This document shows positions 1 to 10,478 of a DNA stretch of 64,000 nt, piece after piece (the stretch's first letter is position 1; every line of letters starts with the position of its first letter). The DNA is from Bradyrhizobium sp. SZCCT0231. GTDB lineage: Bacteria > Pseudomonadota > Alphaproteobacteria > Rhizobiales > Xanthobacteraceae. The stretch lies in the NCBI RefSeq assembly GCF_018130245.1, contig NZ_JAFCKP010000007.1:227361-291360 (forward strand), written 5' to 3'. A program made the position numbers and the translations under genes. Below the pieces are notes generated by a model that was given only the letters and a program-made list of their open reading frames with translations, had not been told where the DNA came from and searched no databases.

Positions 1-1
1 T

Positions 2-577
2 GCGCTGGCGCTGCTGCCAGGGCCGATCGTCACCCTCGTCATCGCCAACGGCCTGCGCCACGGCACCCGCGCAGCGCTCATCAACGTCGCGGGCGCGCAG
101 GCCGGTCTCGCCATCGTCATCGGCATCGTCGCGGTCGGGTTGACCTCGCTGATGGCGACCATGGGCTACTGGTTCGACTGGGTGCGCTTTGCCGGCGCCG
201 CCTATCTGGTCTGGCTCGGCATCAAGCTGATCTGGGCGCCGGTCGCGGGCGTCGATCTCGAGGCGCCGCCACCGCCGCCGCGCGGCGGCTTCTTCCTGCA
301 GGGATTCCTGGTGCTGCTGTCGAACCCGAAGGTGCTGGTGTTCTTCGGCGCTTTCATCCCGCAGTTCATGGATTTGAACCAGCCGCACTTTCCGCAAGTC
401 GCGCTGCTGGGCGCCACCTTCATGGTCACCGCCGTGATGACGGATGCGCTCTACGCCATCGCCGCCGGGCGCGCCCGAAAATTCTTCTCGGCCCGCCGCA
501 CGCGCATGATGTCGCGCATCTCCGGCGGCTTCATGATCGGCGGCGGCATCTGGCTGGCGCTGACACGGGCGAAATGA
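2..577 (+). CDS. LysE/RhtB-family exporter, 5' end outside the window
   Basis: Inner-membrane transporter of the LysE/RhtB superfamily, which exports amino acids or their derivatives; the substrate cannot be read from sequence. The frame is open from base 2, upstream of the first in-window ATG at 140, and begins with ALALLPGPIVTLVIANGLRHG. This contains the N-terminal PGP motif of the family, so only a few N-terminal residues are missing. The middle carries the typical segment NPKVLVFFGAFIPQF, followed by further hydrophobic helices. The gene stops 3 bases before the convergent amidohydrolase gene. A second family member lies at 10901-11512. Confidence 0.85.
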   Translation, partial: ALALLPGPIVTLVIANGLRHGTRAALINVAGAQAGLAIVIGIVAVGLTSLMATMGYWFDWVRFAGAAYLVWLGIKLIWAPVAGVDLEAPPPPPRGGFFLQGFLVLLSNPKVLVFFGAFIPQFMDLNQPHFPQVALLGATFMVTAVMTDALYAIAAGRARKFFSARRTRMMSRISGGFMIGGGIWLALTRAK

Positions 578-580
578 CCA

Positions 581-1384
581 TCAGGCCATTCCTTCCTTGT
601 GCAGCGTTGCCTCGATCGCGCAAAGGATCCGCGCCAGCCGCTCGGCCCATTGCCGCTGGCCGCTCTCGTCGGCGATCAGGTCCTGGCGGATTTCAATGCC
701 GGTGTTGATCAGCCCGCGCGCCTCGCCGTGGACGGGGATGGTGTAGTCGGTGATGTCGCTCACCGCATAGGGCTGGTTGTCGCCGACGACGAGGTCGCTC
801 TCGCCCCGCAGGTGCTGCAGCATCAGCCGCGGCAGCACCGTGTCGCGGTGATAGAGCGTGCCGATGTGCCAGGGCCGCGGATCGCCGCAATAGAAGGGCG
901 TGAAGCTGTGCAACGCCACCAGCACCGTCGGCTTGCCCGCCTGCACCCGCGCATCGATCGCTGCGCCAATCCGGCCGTGATAGGGATCGAAAATCTCGCG
1001 CCGGCGCATCTCCTCGGCCGCGGCCGCCAGGTTCTCATTGCCGGGGATGGCGGTCGCCTCGGAGATCACAGGGATCGAGCTCGCGACGCCCGGTGGACGA
1101 TTGCAGTCGATGACGAGCCGCGAATAGCGCTGCGCGATCAGATGCGCGTCCAGCATCTTGGCAAGCCGCTCGGCGACGCCGGCGATGCCGATGTCCCAGG
1201 CGATGTGCCTGACGAGCTCGCTTTCCGCGACGCCGAGATCGCCGAGCGCGCGCGGCAGCACCCGTCCGTAGTGATCGGCGGTGAGCAGGAAGGACGACTT
1301 CCCTGCTGCATTCACCTCATGCACGGGCGGAATGTCGCCCTCGCCGAGCAGTTGATCGGTTGCCTCGGCTATGCCCAAATCCAT
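581..1384 (-). CDS. N-formylglutamate amidohydrolase family protein
   Basis: Probable metal-dependent amidohydrolase of the N-formylglutamate deformylase (HutG-like) family, which releases formate from N-formyl amino acids. Family signatures seen are VHEVNAAGKSSFLLTADH near the N-terminus, a central VIDCNRPPG and VLVALHSFTPF, and a late VHGEARG segment. The frame is open to 1462, but the start at 1384 (MDLGIAEATDQLL) is preferred because the upstream 26 codons are not family-like and would cover the promoter region of the divergent gene. No other histidine-degradation genes are nearby, so a role in histidine breakdown is not implied. Confidence 0.8.
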   Translation of the reverse strand: MDLGIAEATDQLLGEGDIPPVHEVNAAGKSSFLLTADHYGRVLPRALGDLGVAESELVRHIAWDIGIAGVAERLAKMLDAHLIAQRYSRLVIDCNRPPGVASSIPVISEATAIPGNENLAAAAEEMRRREIFDPYHGRIGAAIDARVQAGKPTVLVALHSFTPFYCGDPRPWHIGTLYHRDTVLPRLMLQHLRGESDLVVGDNQPYAVSDITDYTIPVHGEARGLINTGIEIRQDLIADESGQRQWAERLARILCAIEATLHKEGMA

Positions 1385-1460
1385 GCTGATTTGCCTATGG
1401 AATAACAACGTGTGTAAACGGAGTAACGGTATTGCACCGAAGCCGCAACGTTGGAACACC

Positions 1461-1859
1461 ATGAGCTCCGATCGACTTTTCGTTTACGGCACCCTGATGC
1501 GCGGCTTCGACCATCCGATGGCGCGGCTGCTCGCGGGCCATGCGGAATTTCTGGGTGAAGCGACCTGCCGCGGCCGGCTCGTTCTGGTGAAGCACTATCC
1601 GGGATTGCTGCGCTCCGAGGCGCCGACCGACATCGTCCATGGCGAGCTCTTTCACCTGCGCGTGGCGGACGAGCTCTTGCGCGAGCTCGACATGTACGAG
1701 GCCTGCGGCGAGGGCTTTCCCGAGCCGACCGAATATCTGCGCCAGTTGGTCGATGTGACGCGCTCCGACGGCGCCACCGAGAAGGCCTGGACCTACGTCT
1801 ACAACTGGCCCGTCACCGGTCTGCCGTGCATCGAGTCCGGGCGGTTTCTGGAGCGTTGA
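1461..1859 (+). CDS. Gamma-glutamylcyclotransferase-like (AIG2/GGCT fold) protein
   Basis: Small cytoplasmic protein of about 132 residues with the N-terminal signature LFVYGTLMRGFDHP, which forms the substrate-binding loop of the GGCT/AIG2-like fold. It continues with a segment like GELFHLRVADELLRELDMYEACGE, which contains the acidic residues usual in the family. Members act on gamma-glutamyl peptides or amines; the real substrate is unknown. An ATG at 1371 would extend the protein by 30 residues into the divergent gene, but family homology begins only at MSSDRLFVYG, so 1461 is chosen. Confidence 0.78.
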   Translation: MSSDRLFVYGTLMRGFDHPMARLLAGHAEFLGEATCRGRLVLVKHYPGLLRSEAPTDIVHGELFHLRVADELLRELDMYEACGEGFPEPTEYLRQLVDVTRSDGATEKAWTYVYNWPVTGLPCIESGRFLER

Positions 1860-1906
1860 AAGTGCATGCGGCCTCTCCCCGTAAGCGGGGCGAGGGAGCA
1901 GACCTT

Positions 1907-2470
1907 CTAAGCCGACAGCACTTCCTTCACCAGGCGCACGTCGACCTCGCGCTCGACATAGCTCCATTCTTCGGTCTGCCTCAGCATCGCCACCAGCTCC
2001 TCGAACAGCGCGGCGTGCGCGGGCGCGAATTCGAACCAGGTCAGGAAATCGAAGGGCTCGCCGAGGTCGCGGCAGTGATAGAGCTGGCGCGCAATCGCCG
2101 GCAGGAAGCGCAGGCTGCTCGCAATGTGGTGCGACTTGTCCTCGAAGATCTTGCGGCGCTCCTCCTGCGTCAGCTCCCACCAGGCTTGCGACTTGCGGAT
2201 CGGGATCAGCGCCGCGCTGGTTGCCTCGATGCGGCCGAGACCGGCCTGCACGGCGACGAGCTGCTGCTTCTCGGGCCGCTCGGTGTAGCGCAAGCTGCTC
2301 GCGACCCCCGCCAGCCGCCAGGCATTGCGCGAGGGCACCAGCGGCAACGAGACGGCCTCGCTGTCGGTCACCGACAACGCCGGCACGAAGGGCAGGGGCT
2401 CGCCCGTCACTGGCGAAATCGAGGTGACGCGCCAGCCCCCGCTGTGGCCGCCTCGAAAGGTCCTGAACAT
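1907..2470 (-). CDS. cld: Chlorite dismutase family hemoprotein, short dimeric type
   Basis: Heme b protein of 187 residues resembling the short, dimeric (lineage II) chlorite dismutases known from Nitrobacter winogradskyi and Bradyrhizobium, which convert chlorite to chloride and O2. The C-terminal half is strongly family-like: a H-H pair, then FLPAIARQLYHCRDLGEP, then FDFLTWFEFAP. A histidine at residue 115 fits the proximal heme ligand, and an arginine 13 residues later (R128) fits the distal catalytic arginine. Both key residues are therefore present. Chlorite may not be the physiological substrate in a soil bacterium. No perchlorate or chlorate reductase genes are near. Confidence 0.85.
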   Translation of the reverse strand: MFRTFRGGHSGGWRVTSISPVTGEPLPFVPALSVTDSEAVSLPLVPSRNAWRLAGVASSLRYTERPEKQQLVAVQAGLGRIEATSAALIPIRKSQAWWELTQEERRKIFEDKSHHIASSLRFLPAIARQLYHCRDLGEPFDFLTWFEFAPAHAALFEELVAMLRQTEEWSYVEREVDVRLVKEVLSA

Positions 2471-2536
2471 GGGGGTATGGAAGCGTGGAACCGGGCGCGG
2501 TTCAAGTGGCTCTGTCCGATCACTTTGGCCAGTTGT

Positions 2537-2586
2537 TCCGTCATCCTTCGAGGCTCGCCGAAGGGGCGAGCGCCTCAGGGCGACGG
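2537..2586. repeat. Intergenic palindromic (REP-like) repeat
   Basis: An imperfect inverted repeat around CATCCTTCGAGGCTCGCCG and its mirror GGCGAGCGCCTCAGG sits between the cld-like gene and dnaG. It resembles the short palindromic intergenic repeats common in Bradyrhizobium genomes. It could also form a hairpin in transcripts, but there is no T-run typical of a terminator. Confidence 0.55.
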
Positions 2587-2736
2587 TGGGAAAGCGTTTG
2601 CCTGGGTGACGGATAAGAGGCCCTGTGAATAGGTCGAATAAGCCGGATAACGCGCTTAAACCTGACTTCTAGCCGGCCCGCACCTATATCCCTGATCCTT
2701 CGCCCGACTCACCCCGGTTCGCGCTACACAGATCCC

Positions 2737-4740
2737 ATGCGCTTCACGCCCCAATTCCTCGACGAGCTTCGTGCCCGGCTTTCGGTCTCCGAAGTCGTGG
2801 GCAAGCGCGTCAGGCTGAAGAAGGCAGGGCGGGAGTGGAAGGGGCTGTCGCCGTTCCAGCAGGAGAAGACGCCGTCCTTCTACGTCAACGACCAGAAGGG
2901 CTTTTACCACGACTTCTCCTCCGGCAAGCATGGCGACATCATCACCTTCGTGATGGAGACCGACGGCCTGCCGTTCGCGGAGGCCGTCGAGCGGCTCGCG
3001 GGCATGGCGGGCCTGCCGCTGCCGGCGGTGACGCCGGATGCGGCGCGGCACGAGCAGCGGCGTAAGTCGCTGCATGACGTCATGGATCTCGCCGCAAAAT
3101 TCTTCGCGGAGACGCTGGCCTCACGCGTCGGTGCGAAAGCGCGCGGCTATCTCGCCGACCGCGCCATCTCGCCGGCGACGCAATTGCAGTTCCGCCTCGG
3201 CTACGCCCCGCCCGATCGCTTCGCGCTGAAGGAGCATCTCGGCAAGCTCGGAATCTCCGTCGACGACATGATCGAGACCGGGCTGCTCGTCGCCGGCAAC
3301 GACATTCCAGTGCCCTATGACCGCTTCCGCGATCGCGTGATGTTCCCGATCACGGATCTGCGCGGCCGTGTCATCGCCTTCGGCGGGCGCGCGCTGGAGA
3401 AGGACGTTCCGGCAAAATACCTGAACTCGCCGGAGACGCCGCTCTTCCACAAGGGCGACAATCTCTACAATCACCAGACCGCGCGCAAAGCCACGCATGA
3501 CGGCAGCGCGCTGATCGTGGTCGAAGGCTATGTCGACGTCATCGCCATGGTCACCGCGGGCTTTGCGGGCAGCGTGGCGCCGCTCGGCACCGCGCTCACC
3601 GAGAGCCAGCTCGCGCTGCTCTGGAAGATGGCGGACGAGCCGATCCTCTGCTTCGACGGCGACCGCGCCGGGCAGAAGGCGGCCTATCGCGCCGCCGATC
3701 TCGCGCTGCCCTTCCTTAGCCCCGGCAAGAGCCTGCGCTTTGCGCTGCTGCCGGAAGGGCAGGACCCCGACGATCTCGTTCGCTCGGGCGGGCGCGGCGC
3801 GATCGAGGAGGTGATCGCGGCGGCGCGGCCGCTCGCCGACATGGTCTGGTCGCGCGAGCTCGAAGGCGGCAATTTCGCCACGCCCGAACGCCGCGCCGCG
3901 CTGGAGGCGCGCATCAAGGAGCTCACGAACGGCATCCGCGACGAGGTGGTGCGGCGCTATTATCGCGACGAATTCGTCGAGCGGCTGCAGCGCACCTTCG
4001 CACCCGAAGGCGGGCGCGGCGGCTTCGGCAGCCGCGGCAATTTCCGCCCCGGCGGCGGCCGGCCGTTCCAGCCGAGGGGCGGTGCGAATCGATTCGGGGG
4101 CCAGGGATTTGGCGGCGGCCGCCGTGGCGCCCCGGGTCCCACCCTGCTACCGTCCGGCCCCTACCAGGCGGCGAGCCCCCAGCTTGCAGCCAGCCCGATC
4201 ATGAAGGGCCAGCGCAGCGCCATCTCCCGCCGCGAGGCCCTGATTCTGCAATCCCTGATCAACCACCCCTGGCTGCTGCATGAGCACCTGGAGGAGGTCG
4301 CGGCCCTGGAGCTCGCCCATCCCGAGGCCCACAAGCTCCGGGCCGGCATCATCGCCGCCTTCGCCAACGATCATCATCATTCTCCGGACCCCGAGGAGCA
4401 GGCCGAGAAGATGCGCGCCGACCTCGAGAAGGGTGGATTTACCCCGCTACTTCAAAGGGTTGAGCGAGGCATCACCACCGCGGCGGTGTGGGGCGCCCGC
4501 GAGGGCGCGGCACGGGACGACGTTCTTGCCACCTGGCATCAGCTGGTTGCCTTGCATCGGCAATGGCATTCACTACTTAGAGAGCTGAAAGACGCCGAGC
4601 TGGCCTTGGGGGAGGACCCCAGCGAGGCCAATTTGGCATGGCTGCGTGACGTCAAGGCCCGGATGGCCGAAGTCGACGGTACCGAGGCCCTGATCGAGGG
4701 TTTTGGCGAACTGTCGGGTCGGTTCCAGAAGAGCGTATGA
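2737..4740 (+). CDS. dnaG: DNA primase DnaG
   Basis: Primase that makes RNA primers at replication forks, 667 residues. The N-terminal domain reads SVSEVVGKRVRLKKAGREWK, followed by LSPFQQEKTPSFYVNDQKGF, where the CHC2 zinc ligands (Cys, His, Cys, Cys) are replaced by Ser, Gln, Asp and Ser. Similar replacement is, to my knowledge, common in Rhizobiales DnaG. The Toprim core follows, with VVEGYVDVIAM (about residues 257-267) and CFDGDRAGQKAA (about 305-316). A glycine/arginine/proline-rich linker (about 425-465) precedes the C-terminal DnaB-binding domain. rpoD lies 375 bases downstream on the same strand, the usual dnaG-rpoD order. Confidence 0.97.
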   Translation: MRFTPQFLDELRARLSVSEVVGKRVRLKKAGREWKGLSPFQQEKTPSFYVNDQKGFYHDFSSGKHGDIITFVMETDGLPFAEAVERLAGMAGLPLPAVTPDAARHEQRRKSLHDVMDLAAKFFAETLASRVGAKARGYLADRAISPATQLQFRLGYAPPDRFALKEHLGKLGISVDDMIETGLLVAGNDIPVPYDRFRDRVMFPITDLRGRVIAFGGRALEKDVPAKYLNSPETPLFHKGDNLYNHQTARKATHDGSALIVVEGYVDVIAMVTAGFAGSVAPLGTALTESQLALLWKMADEPILCFDGDRAGQKAAYRAADLALPFLSPGKSLRFALLPEGQDPDDLVRSGGRGAIEEVIAAARPLADMVWSRELEGGNFATPERRAALEARIKELTNGIRDEVVRRYYRDEFVERLQRTFAPEGGRGGFGSRGNFRPGGGRPFQPRGGANRFGGQGFGGGRRGAPGPTLLPSGPYQAASPQLAASPIMKGQRSAISRREALILQSLINHPWLLHEHLEEVAALELAHPEAHKLRAGIIAAFANDHHHSPDPEEQAEKMRADLEKGGFTPLLQRVERGITTAAVWGAREGAARDDVLATWHQLVALHRQWHSLLRELKDAELALGEDPSEANLAWLRDVKARMAEVDGTEALIEGFGELSGRFQKSV

Positions 4741-5115
4741 TGAAAGAATCATGCGGACGGCCGGGGCCGGGACCGCTAAAAGACTCGCCAAATCCAAGGT
4801 TTGGCGGCAAAAACAGGGTTAATCGAGGCTTAACGGTCTTGTAGCACTTTGGCCCAGAGGCGGCCGCAGGCAGAACAGACGCGTCAGGAATGAATCCGCG
4901 CAATAGCTGTTGGCACTACACCTGCATCCGCCGCGACAAAGAGGCTCACGAAGCGTTAGGCAAATCCGGCGAGAGAGAGTTGGGGGTGGCGAGAGACATG
5001 CGCGCCGCCCTTTCCGTGTCGAGAGCTGCCGAAGCGAGAGCGTCGAGCAACAGGTTCAAGTGAATTCACGCGGGCGCGGCGATCGTCTCGCATGAAGCGC
5101 GTTTAGGAGCAATGG
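4741..5115 (+). promoter_or_regulatory. dnaG-rpoD intergenic region (leader of rpoD)
   Basis: This 375-base stretch has no convincing gene. It presumably holds the rpoD promoter(s) and leader. A clear ribosome binding site AGGAG at 5106-5110 precedes the rpoD ATG at 5116. A decoy ATG at 5112 is out of frame. I could not assign -35/-10 boxes with confidence. Confidence 0.4.
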
Positions 5116-7260
<2,145 letters not shown>

Positions 7261-7281
7261 TCGTAGTCAGCGATCCAAAGC

Positions 7282-7309
7282 AAAACGGCGGGCCTGGCCC
7301 GCCGTTTTT
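7282..7309 (+). terminator. Rho-independent terminator of rpoD
   Basis: CGGCGGGC / GCCCGCCG inverted repeat with a short loop followed directly by TTTTT, 22 bases after the rpoD stop codon. Confidence 0.9.
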
Positions 7310-7315
7310 CTTGTC

Positions 7316-7394
7316 GTCATTGCGAGCGGAGCGAAGCAATCCAGAGTCTTTCCGCAGAGGCAGTCTGGATTGCTTCGCTCCGCTCGCAATGACG
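7316..7394. repeat. Large palindromic intergenic repeat (CATTGCGAGCGGAGCGAAGCA type)
   Basis: The sequence starting GTCATTGCGAGCGGAGCG and AAGCAATCCAGA is mirrored about 25 bases later as TCTGGATTGCTTCGCTCCG and CTCGCAATGAC. This makes a near-perfect inverted repeat with arms of about 28 bases. The motif is a frequent dispersed intergenic palindrome in Bradyrhizobium. It sits directly behind the rpoD terminator and before the end of the convergent 78-residue gene. Confidence 0.8.
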
Positions 7395-7410
7395 TGGAGA
7401 GGCTGAATGT

Positions 7411-7647
7411 CTACTTCTTCTTCGCCCCGACCCGCTCGATCCGCTTGATCTCCAGCACCGGCCGGCCGCTCTTTTCCGCGATCTCGCGGTCCTGCTCCAT
7501 GATGAAGGCGCGCGCGGGTTCGTCGCCGTCGAGGCCGCCGAGCAGCTCGGCGGGGACGCGGCGGTTCGAGCGTTGGGAATCGTCTTCGTAGACGACATTG
7601 AAGAAGGCGAATTCGCCCTTGGGATTGGTTCCGGGTTTTTTGGCCAT
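7411..7647 (-). CDS. Conserved small protein of unknown function (78 aa)
   Basis: The protein starts MAKKPGTNPKGEFAFFNVVY and ends with a lysine run (RVGAKKK). It has no signal peptide or membrane segment. Composition is mixed and charged, compatible with a small cytoplasmic protein. I do not recognise a domain, but this sort of gene is regularly found next to rpoD in Bradyrhizobium relatives as far as I recall. Its upstream region contains a tandem 15-base duplication (7679-7708). Confidence 0.7.
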   Translation of the reverse strand: MAKKPGTNPKGEFAFFNVVYEDDSQRSNRRVPAELLGGLDGDEPARAFIMEQDREIAEKSGRPVLEIKRIERVGAKKK

Positions 7648-8126
7648 GGCGGCTTGTCGTCGATAGCCGCGTCATAGTCAAATGACTTTGCGCCAAATGA
7701 CTTTGCGCGCCGCCGGGAGGTAACACCAAGCCGTTGCCGCGGGACCCCAGTGCACGCGGCCCTTGCTCAATAAACGGCGGGCCGAAGCCCGCCGTTTATT
7801 TTTTTCAGCGTCGCCCGGGGCTGGCAGGGCGACAACCTAAAATAGAATGCTATAGAAGGTGCCCTGCGATGGCAAGGCAAATCGTGGCGGCCTCGATGTC
7901 GCAGCGGGCGCATCAGATATGCGTTGGTTGCGATGTCGGATGCCGCGGAACATCGAAACAATTGCTTGGATTGTCAAACCACTTTGTTCATCTGTGCGGC
8001 TCTCGCAACGCGGCGCGCGTGGCGCACTTTGTCGGAAGGCGCACCAAGCTGCACGCCTTCCTGTCTGCGCGCAGGCGATCTGATGCTGACATAAGTTAAT
8101 CGGGCTCGCGCTTCCCGGCGTGCGCA
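7648..8126. other. 479-base stretch without a convincing gene; contains a terminator-like hairpin
   Basis: The only clear structure apart from the tandem duplication is a hairpin at 7773-7800 (ATAAACGGCGGGC and its complement GCCCGCCGTTTAT) followed by TTTTTT. That is a good plus-strand intrinsic terminator with no recognisable gene in front of it. A small RNA ending here is possible. Short ORFs in the stretch look random. Confidence 0.5.
7679..7708. repeat. Tandem duplication of CAAATGACTTTGCGC
   Basis: Two exact adjacent copies (7679-7693 and 7694-7708) lie 32 bases upstream of the ATG of the 78-residue gene, in its likely promoter region. Confidence 0.85.
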
Positions 8127-8447
8127 TCACTGCGCGCGCGTGCGCTGCGCCACTTCCTGCACGGCGAGCCGCGATCCGTGTCCGCCGCCTTTGCCGCTGT
8201 CCGTCTTGCGCCCCTGCGCCATGATCGCGCTGCCCATCGCAGCCGAGCCGAAGGTGATGAGGAAGGAGGCGAGCAGCAGGAGAAGTGCAATGCCTGGTGC
8301 GCGGTCGGCGAAGATCATCTCGCGCAGATGTCCGGGATTGAGCCAGAGCAGGCCGCCGACCAGCAGTGCAGCCGCGCAGGCGCCGATCGCGAGGTTGATC
8401 GCGAGCAGGCGGAACAGGGGAATGCGGAGGAGGGAGGGGATCTGCAT
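8127..8447 (-). CDS. Small membrane protein of unknown function (106 aa)
   Basis: Two hydrophobic segments are visible: LLAINLAIGACAAALLVGGL (about residues 13-33) and IALLLLLASFLITFGSAAMG (about 52-71). A hydrophilic tail of basic and glycine residues follows (about 77-106). This predicts an inner-membrane protein with two helices. No family is recognised with certainty. It stands alone between two repeat-bearing intergenic regions. Confidence 0.7.
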   Translation of the reverse strand: MQIPSLLRIPLFRLLAINLAIGACAAALLVGGLLWLNPGHLREMIFADRAPGIALLLLLASFLITFGSAAMGSAIMAQGRKTDSGKGGGHGSRLAVQEVAQRTRAQ

Positions 8448-8527
8448 AGCTGATGGCCTCGTGCTGGCTCAACGCATCGACCGACTGCGCGGCGCAAGTA
8501 ACAACATCATAGTGCCAACTCTCTCGT

Positions 8528-8652
8528 CCGTCATTCTGGGGCGCACGAAGCGCGAGCTATGGTGCGCAATTGCGCACCTGAGAATCCATTCATCGACCGT
8601 CTCTGCTGCTCGATGGATTCCGGGTTCGCGCTCCGCGCGCCCCGGAATGACG
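8528..8652. repeat. Dispersed palindromic repeat (CGTCATTCTGGGGCGC ... GCGCCCCGGAATGACG)
   Basis: The 308-base gap 8448-8755 has no gene. It holds an inverted-repeat element starting CGTCATTCTGGGGCGCACG and ending GCGCGCCCCGGAATGACG. Internal mirrored parts are GAATCCATTCATCGACCG and its counterpart before GATGGATTCCGGG. This is another typical intergenic repeat of Bradyrhizobium-like genomes. Confidence 0.75.
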
Positions 8653-8755
8653 AGAGGAGGGTGTGGCGCGACCACTCATCTCATCTCGTCTCATCTCATG
8701 GAGCTGCGTCGCCACCTTTGGAACTCAACCGTGTGGAAACCCGCGTCCGTCGCCT

Positions 8756-9283
8756 TTACGCCGCCGGAGCCACCCGGCTGCCCGCCTCGCTCGCCTGCGC
8801 CGCCTGTTGACGTTCCACCATGGTCTGCCACAGCGTTGCGATGCTTTCTTGGGTCTGCGGCGCGATCAGGCAGTGGCCCTCATTGTCGAAGCCGCAGAAC
8901 CGCGCCGACGGATCCTTCTTCACCTCGGTCAGCGCCTGGTTGATCATCTCGAGACACATCATCACCTGGCCGACGTCCTGCAGGCGGGTGTGATGCAGGA
9001 TGTCCATCAGGCGGAACGTCATCACCGCGGGACGGCCGAAGCTGATGCCGGGGCGGCCGAGCTCGAACAGCACGTTCACCGCAGGAAGCACGCCGCGGAT
9101 GTGCTCCAGCACGCCGGCCATGTCTTCCACGCTGCAGGGGACGAGATGGGCAGCCTGCGCCGGCGTAGCCGCCGGCGTCGGCGGCGCGAGGCCGAGCGCG
9201 GCGATCACCTCCTGCTCGATCCACTGCCGCACCAGGGCAGGGGCATTGCGGATCTGCTCGGTGCTCAAGGTAATTCCGGTCAT
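8756..9283 (-). CDS. Conserved protein of unknown function (175 aa)
   Basis: The start at 9283 (MTGITLSTEQIRNAPALVRQ) is chosen over the longer frame to 9346 because AGGAG lies 9 bases upstream of it. An alanine/proline linker (about residues 34-45) is followed by a mostly helical segment with PSARFCGFDNEGHCLIAPQT near residues 126-145. There is no signal peptide and no membrane helix. I do not recognise the family. The neighbouring lytic transglycosylase gene is divergent. Confidence 0.65.
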   Translation of the reverse strand: MTGITLSTEQIRNAPALVRQWIEQEVIAALGLAPPTPAATPAQAAHLVPCSVEDMAGVLEHIRGVLPAVNVLFELGRPGISFGRPAVMTFRLMDILHHTRLQDVGQVMMCLEMINQALTEVKKDPSARFCGFDNEGHCLIAPQTQESIATLWQTMVERQQAAQASEAGSRVAPAA

Positions 9284-9454
9284 GTGCGGCTCTCCTGTTT
9301 GGCTCAGTCTAGAAAGCAGGGCGTGGGACAGTTTGATGCGGATCAAGCCTTGTGCCTCAAGCCTTGCGCTTCAAACCTTGCGCTTTGACGCTCGCAGCGT
9401 TCCCGGGCATGATCGCGCGCTGCTTCGCGCTGGTATCTTGGGGGATTGCTCCAC

Positions 9455-10261
9455 ATGCTGAGACTGCTTCCCGCCGCCGCGTTGGTCGTGTCTCTGGCCG
9501 GCGGGTCGGCGCAGGCCGCCCGCTGCGGCGGCGACTTCAACAGCTTCATTGCCAGCATGGCCCAGGAAGCGCAGGCGGCCGGCGTCTCCGCGGGCGTGAC
9601 CAGCGCGGCGCTCAGCGGCGTGACGCCTGATGGCGCCGTGCTCGCCTTCGACCGGCGCCAGCGCTACACCTTCAACAAGAGCTTCGAGCAGTATGTCTCG
9701 ACCCGCGTCGGCCCCGGCCGCATCAATGGCGGACGGGCTCTGCTGCAGCGCCATGCCGCGCTGCTGTCGCGGATCGAGCAGCAATTCGGCGTGCCGCGCT
9801 ACATCCTGGTCGCGATCTGGGGGTTGGAAAGCGACTTCGGCAAAGGCGACACCGGCAAGCTGCCGGTGATGCGCACGCTGGCGACGCTCGCGCATGATTG
9901 CCGCCGCACCGATCTGTTCCAGGGCGAGCTGCTCGCCGCCCTCAAGATCATGCAGCGCGGCGACCTGCCGCTGCGCGACCTCATCGGCGCCTATGCCGGC
10001 GAGATCGGCCAGACCCAGTTCCTGCCGTCGTCCTACATCAAGTACGGCGTCGATTTCGACGGCGACGGCCATGTCGACCTCCGCCACAGCGTCCCCGACG
10101 TGCTCGCCTCGACCGCGAACTTGCTCCACACCAACGGCTTCAAGATGGGCCAGCCCTATGGCGAAGGCACCACCAATTTCGAGGCGATGCGCGAGTGGAA
10201 CAGGGCGGTGGTCTATCGCAAGACCATCGGGTATTTCGCCGATCGGCTGATGGGGCAGTGA
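9455..10261 (+). CDS. Lytic murein transglycosylase, MltB type
   Basis: Periplasmic enzyme that cleaves peptidoglycan between MurNAc and GlcNAc, forming 1,6-anhydroMurNAc ends. A signal peptide is visible (LRLLPAAALVVSLAGGSAQA). The catalytic glutamate lies in IWGLESDFG (E at about residue 125). The family motif GEIGQTQFLPSSYIKYGVDF follows (about 175-195), then DFDGDGHVDL. The protein ends without the C-terminal peptidoglycan-binding domain seen in longer homologues. An upstream TTG at 9446 is possible, but ATG at 9455 has GGGGA at a good distance. Confidence 0.9.
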   Translation: MLRLLPAAALVVSLAGGSAQAARCGGDFNSFIASMAQEAQAAGVSAGVTSAALSGVTPDGAVLAFDRRQRYTFNKSFEQYVSTRVGPGRINGGRALLQRHAALLSRIEQQFGVPRYILVAIWGLESDFGKGDTGKLPVMRTLATLAHDCRRTDLFQGELLAALKIMQRGDLPLRDLIGAYAGEIGQTQFLPSSYIKYGVDFDGDGHVDLRHSVPDVLASTANLLHTNGFKMGQPYGEGTTNFEAMREWNRAVVYRKTIGYFADRLMGQ

Positions 10262-10478
10262 GGATCCACATACACGGTGTCATCGCCCGGCTTGCCGTCT
10301 TCGCCAAGCTTCGCCGGCCGAGCACCCTTTTGGGCCCGGCGTAGCCGGGTCGCGGGGAATGACCGGTTGGTCAAGTCCCCAATCGTGGAACCTGGATTAC
10401 TTTTTTTGAAATGAAGCCGAACCGTTGCCGGCCTCGGTTTTTAACATGTGTTATGGAGGCATGCATTGGGAGCCGCCG

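Noticed and set aside
1395-2180. Minus-strand ORF over the GGCT-like and cld-like genes
   Set aside because: It overlaps two genes with recognisable families and has no motif of its own.
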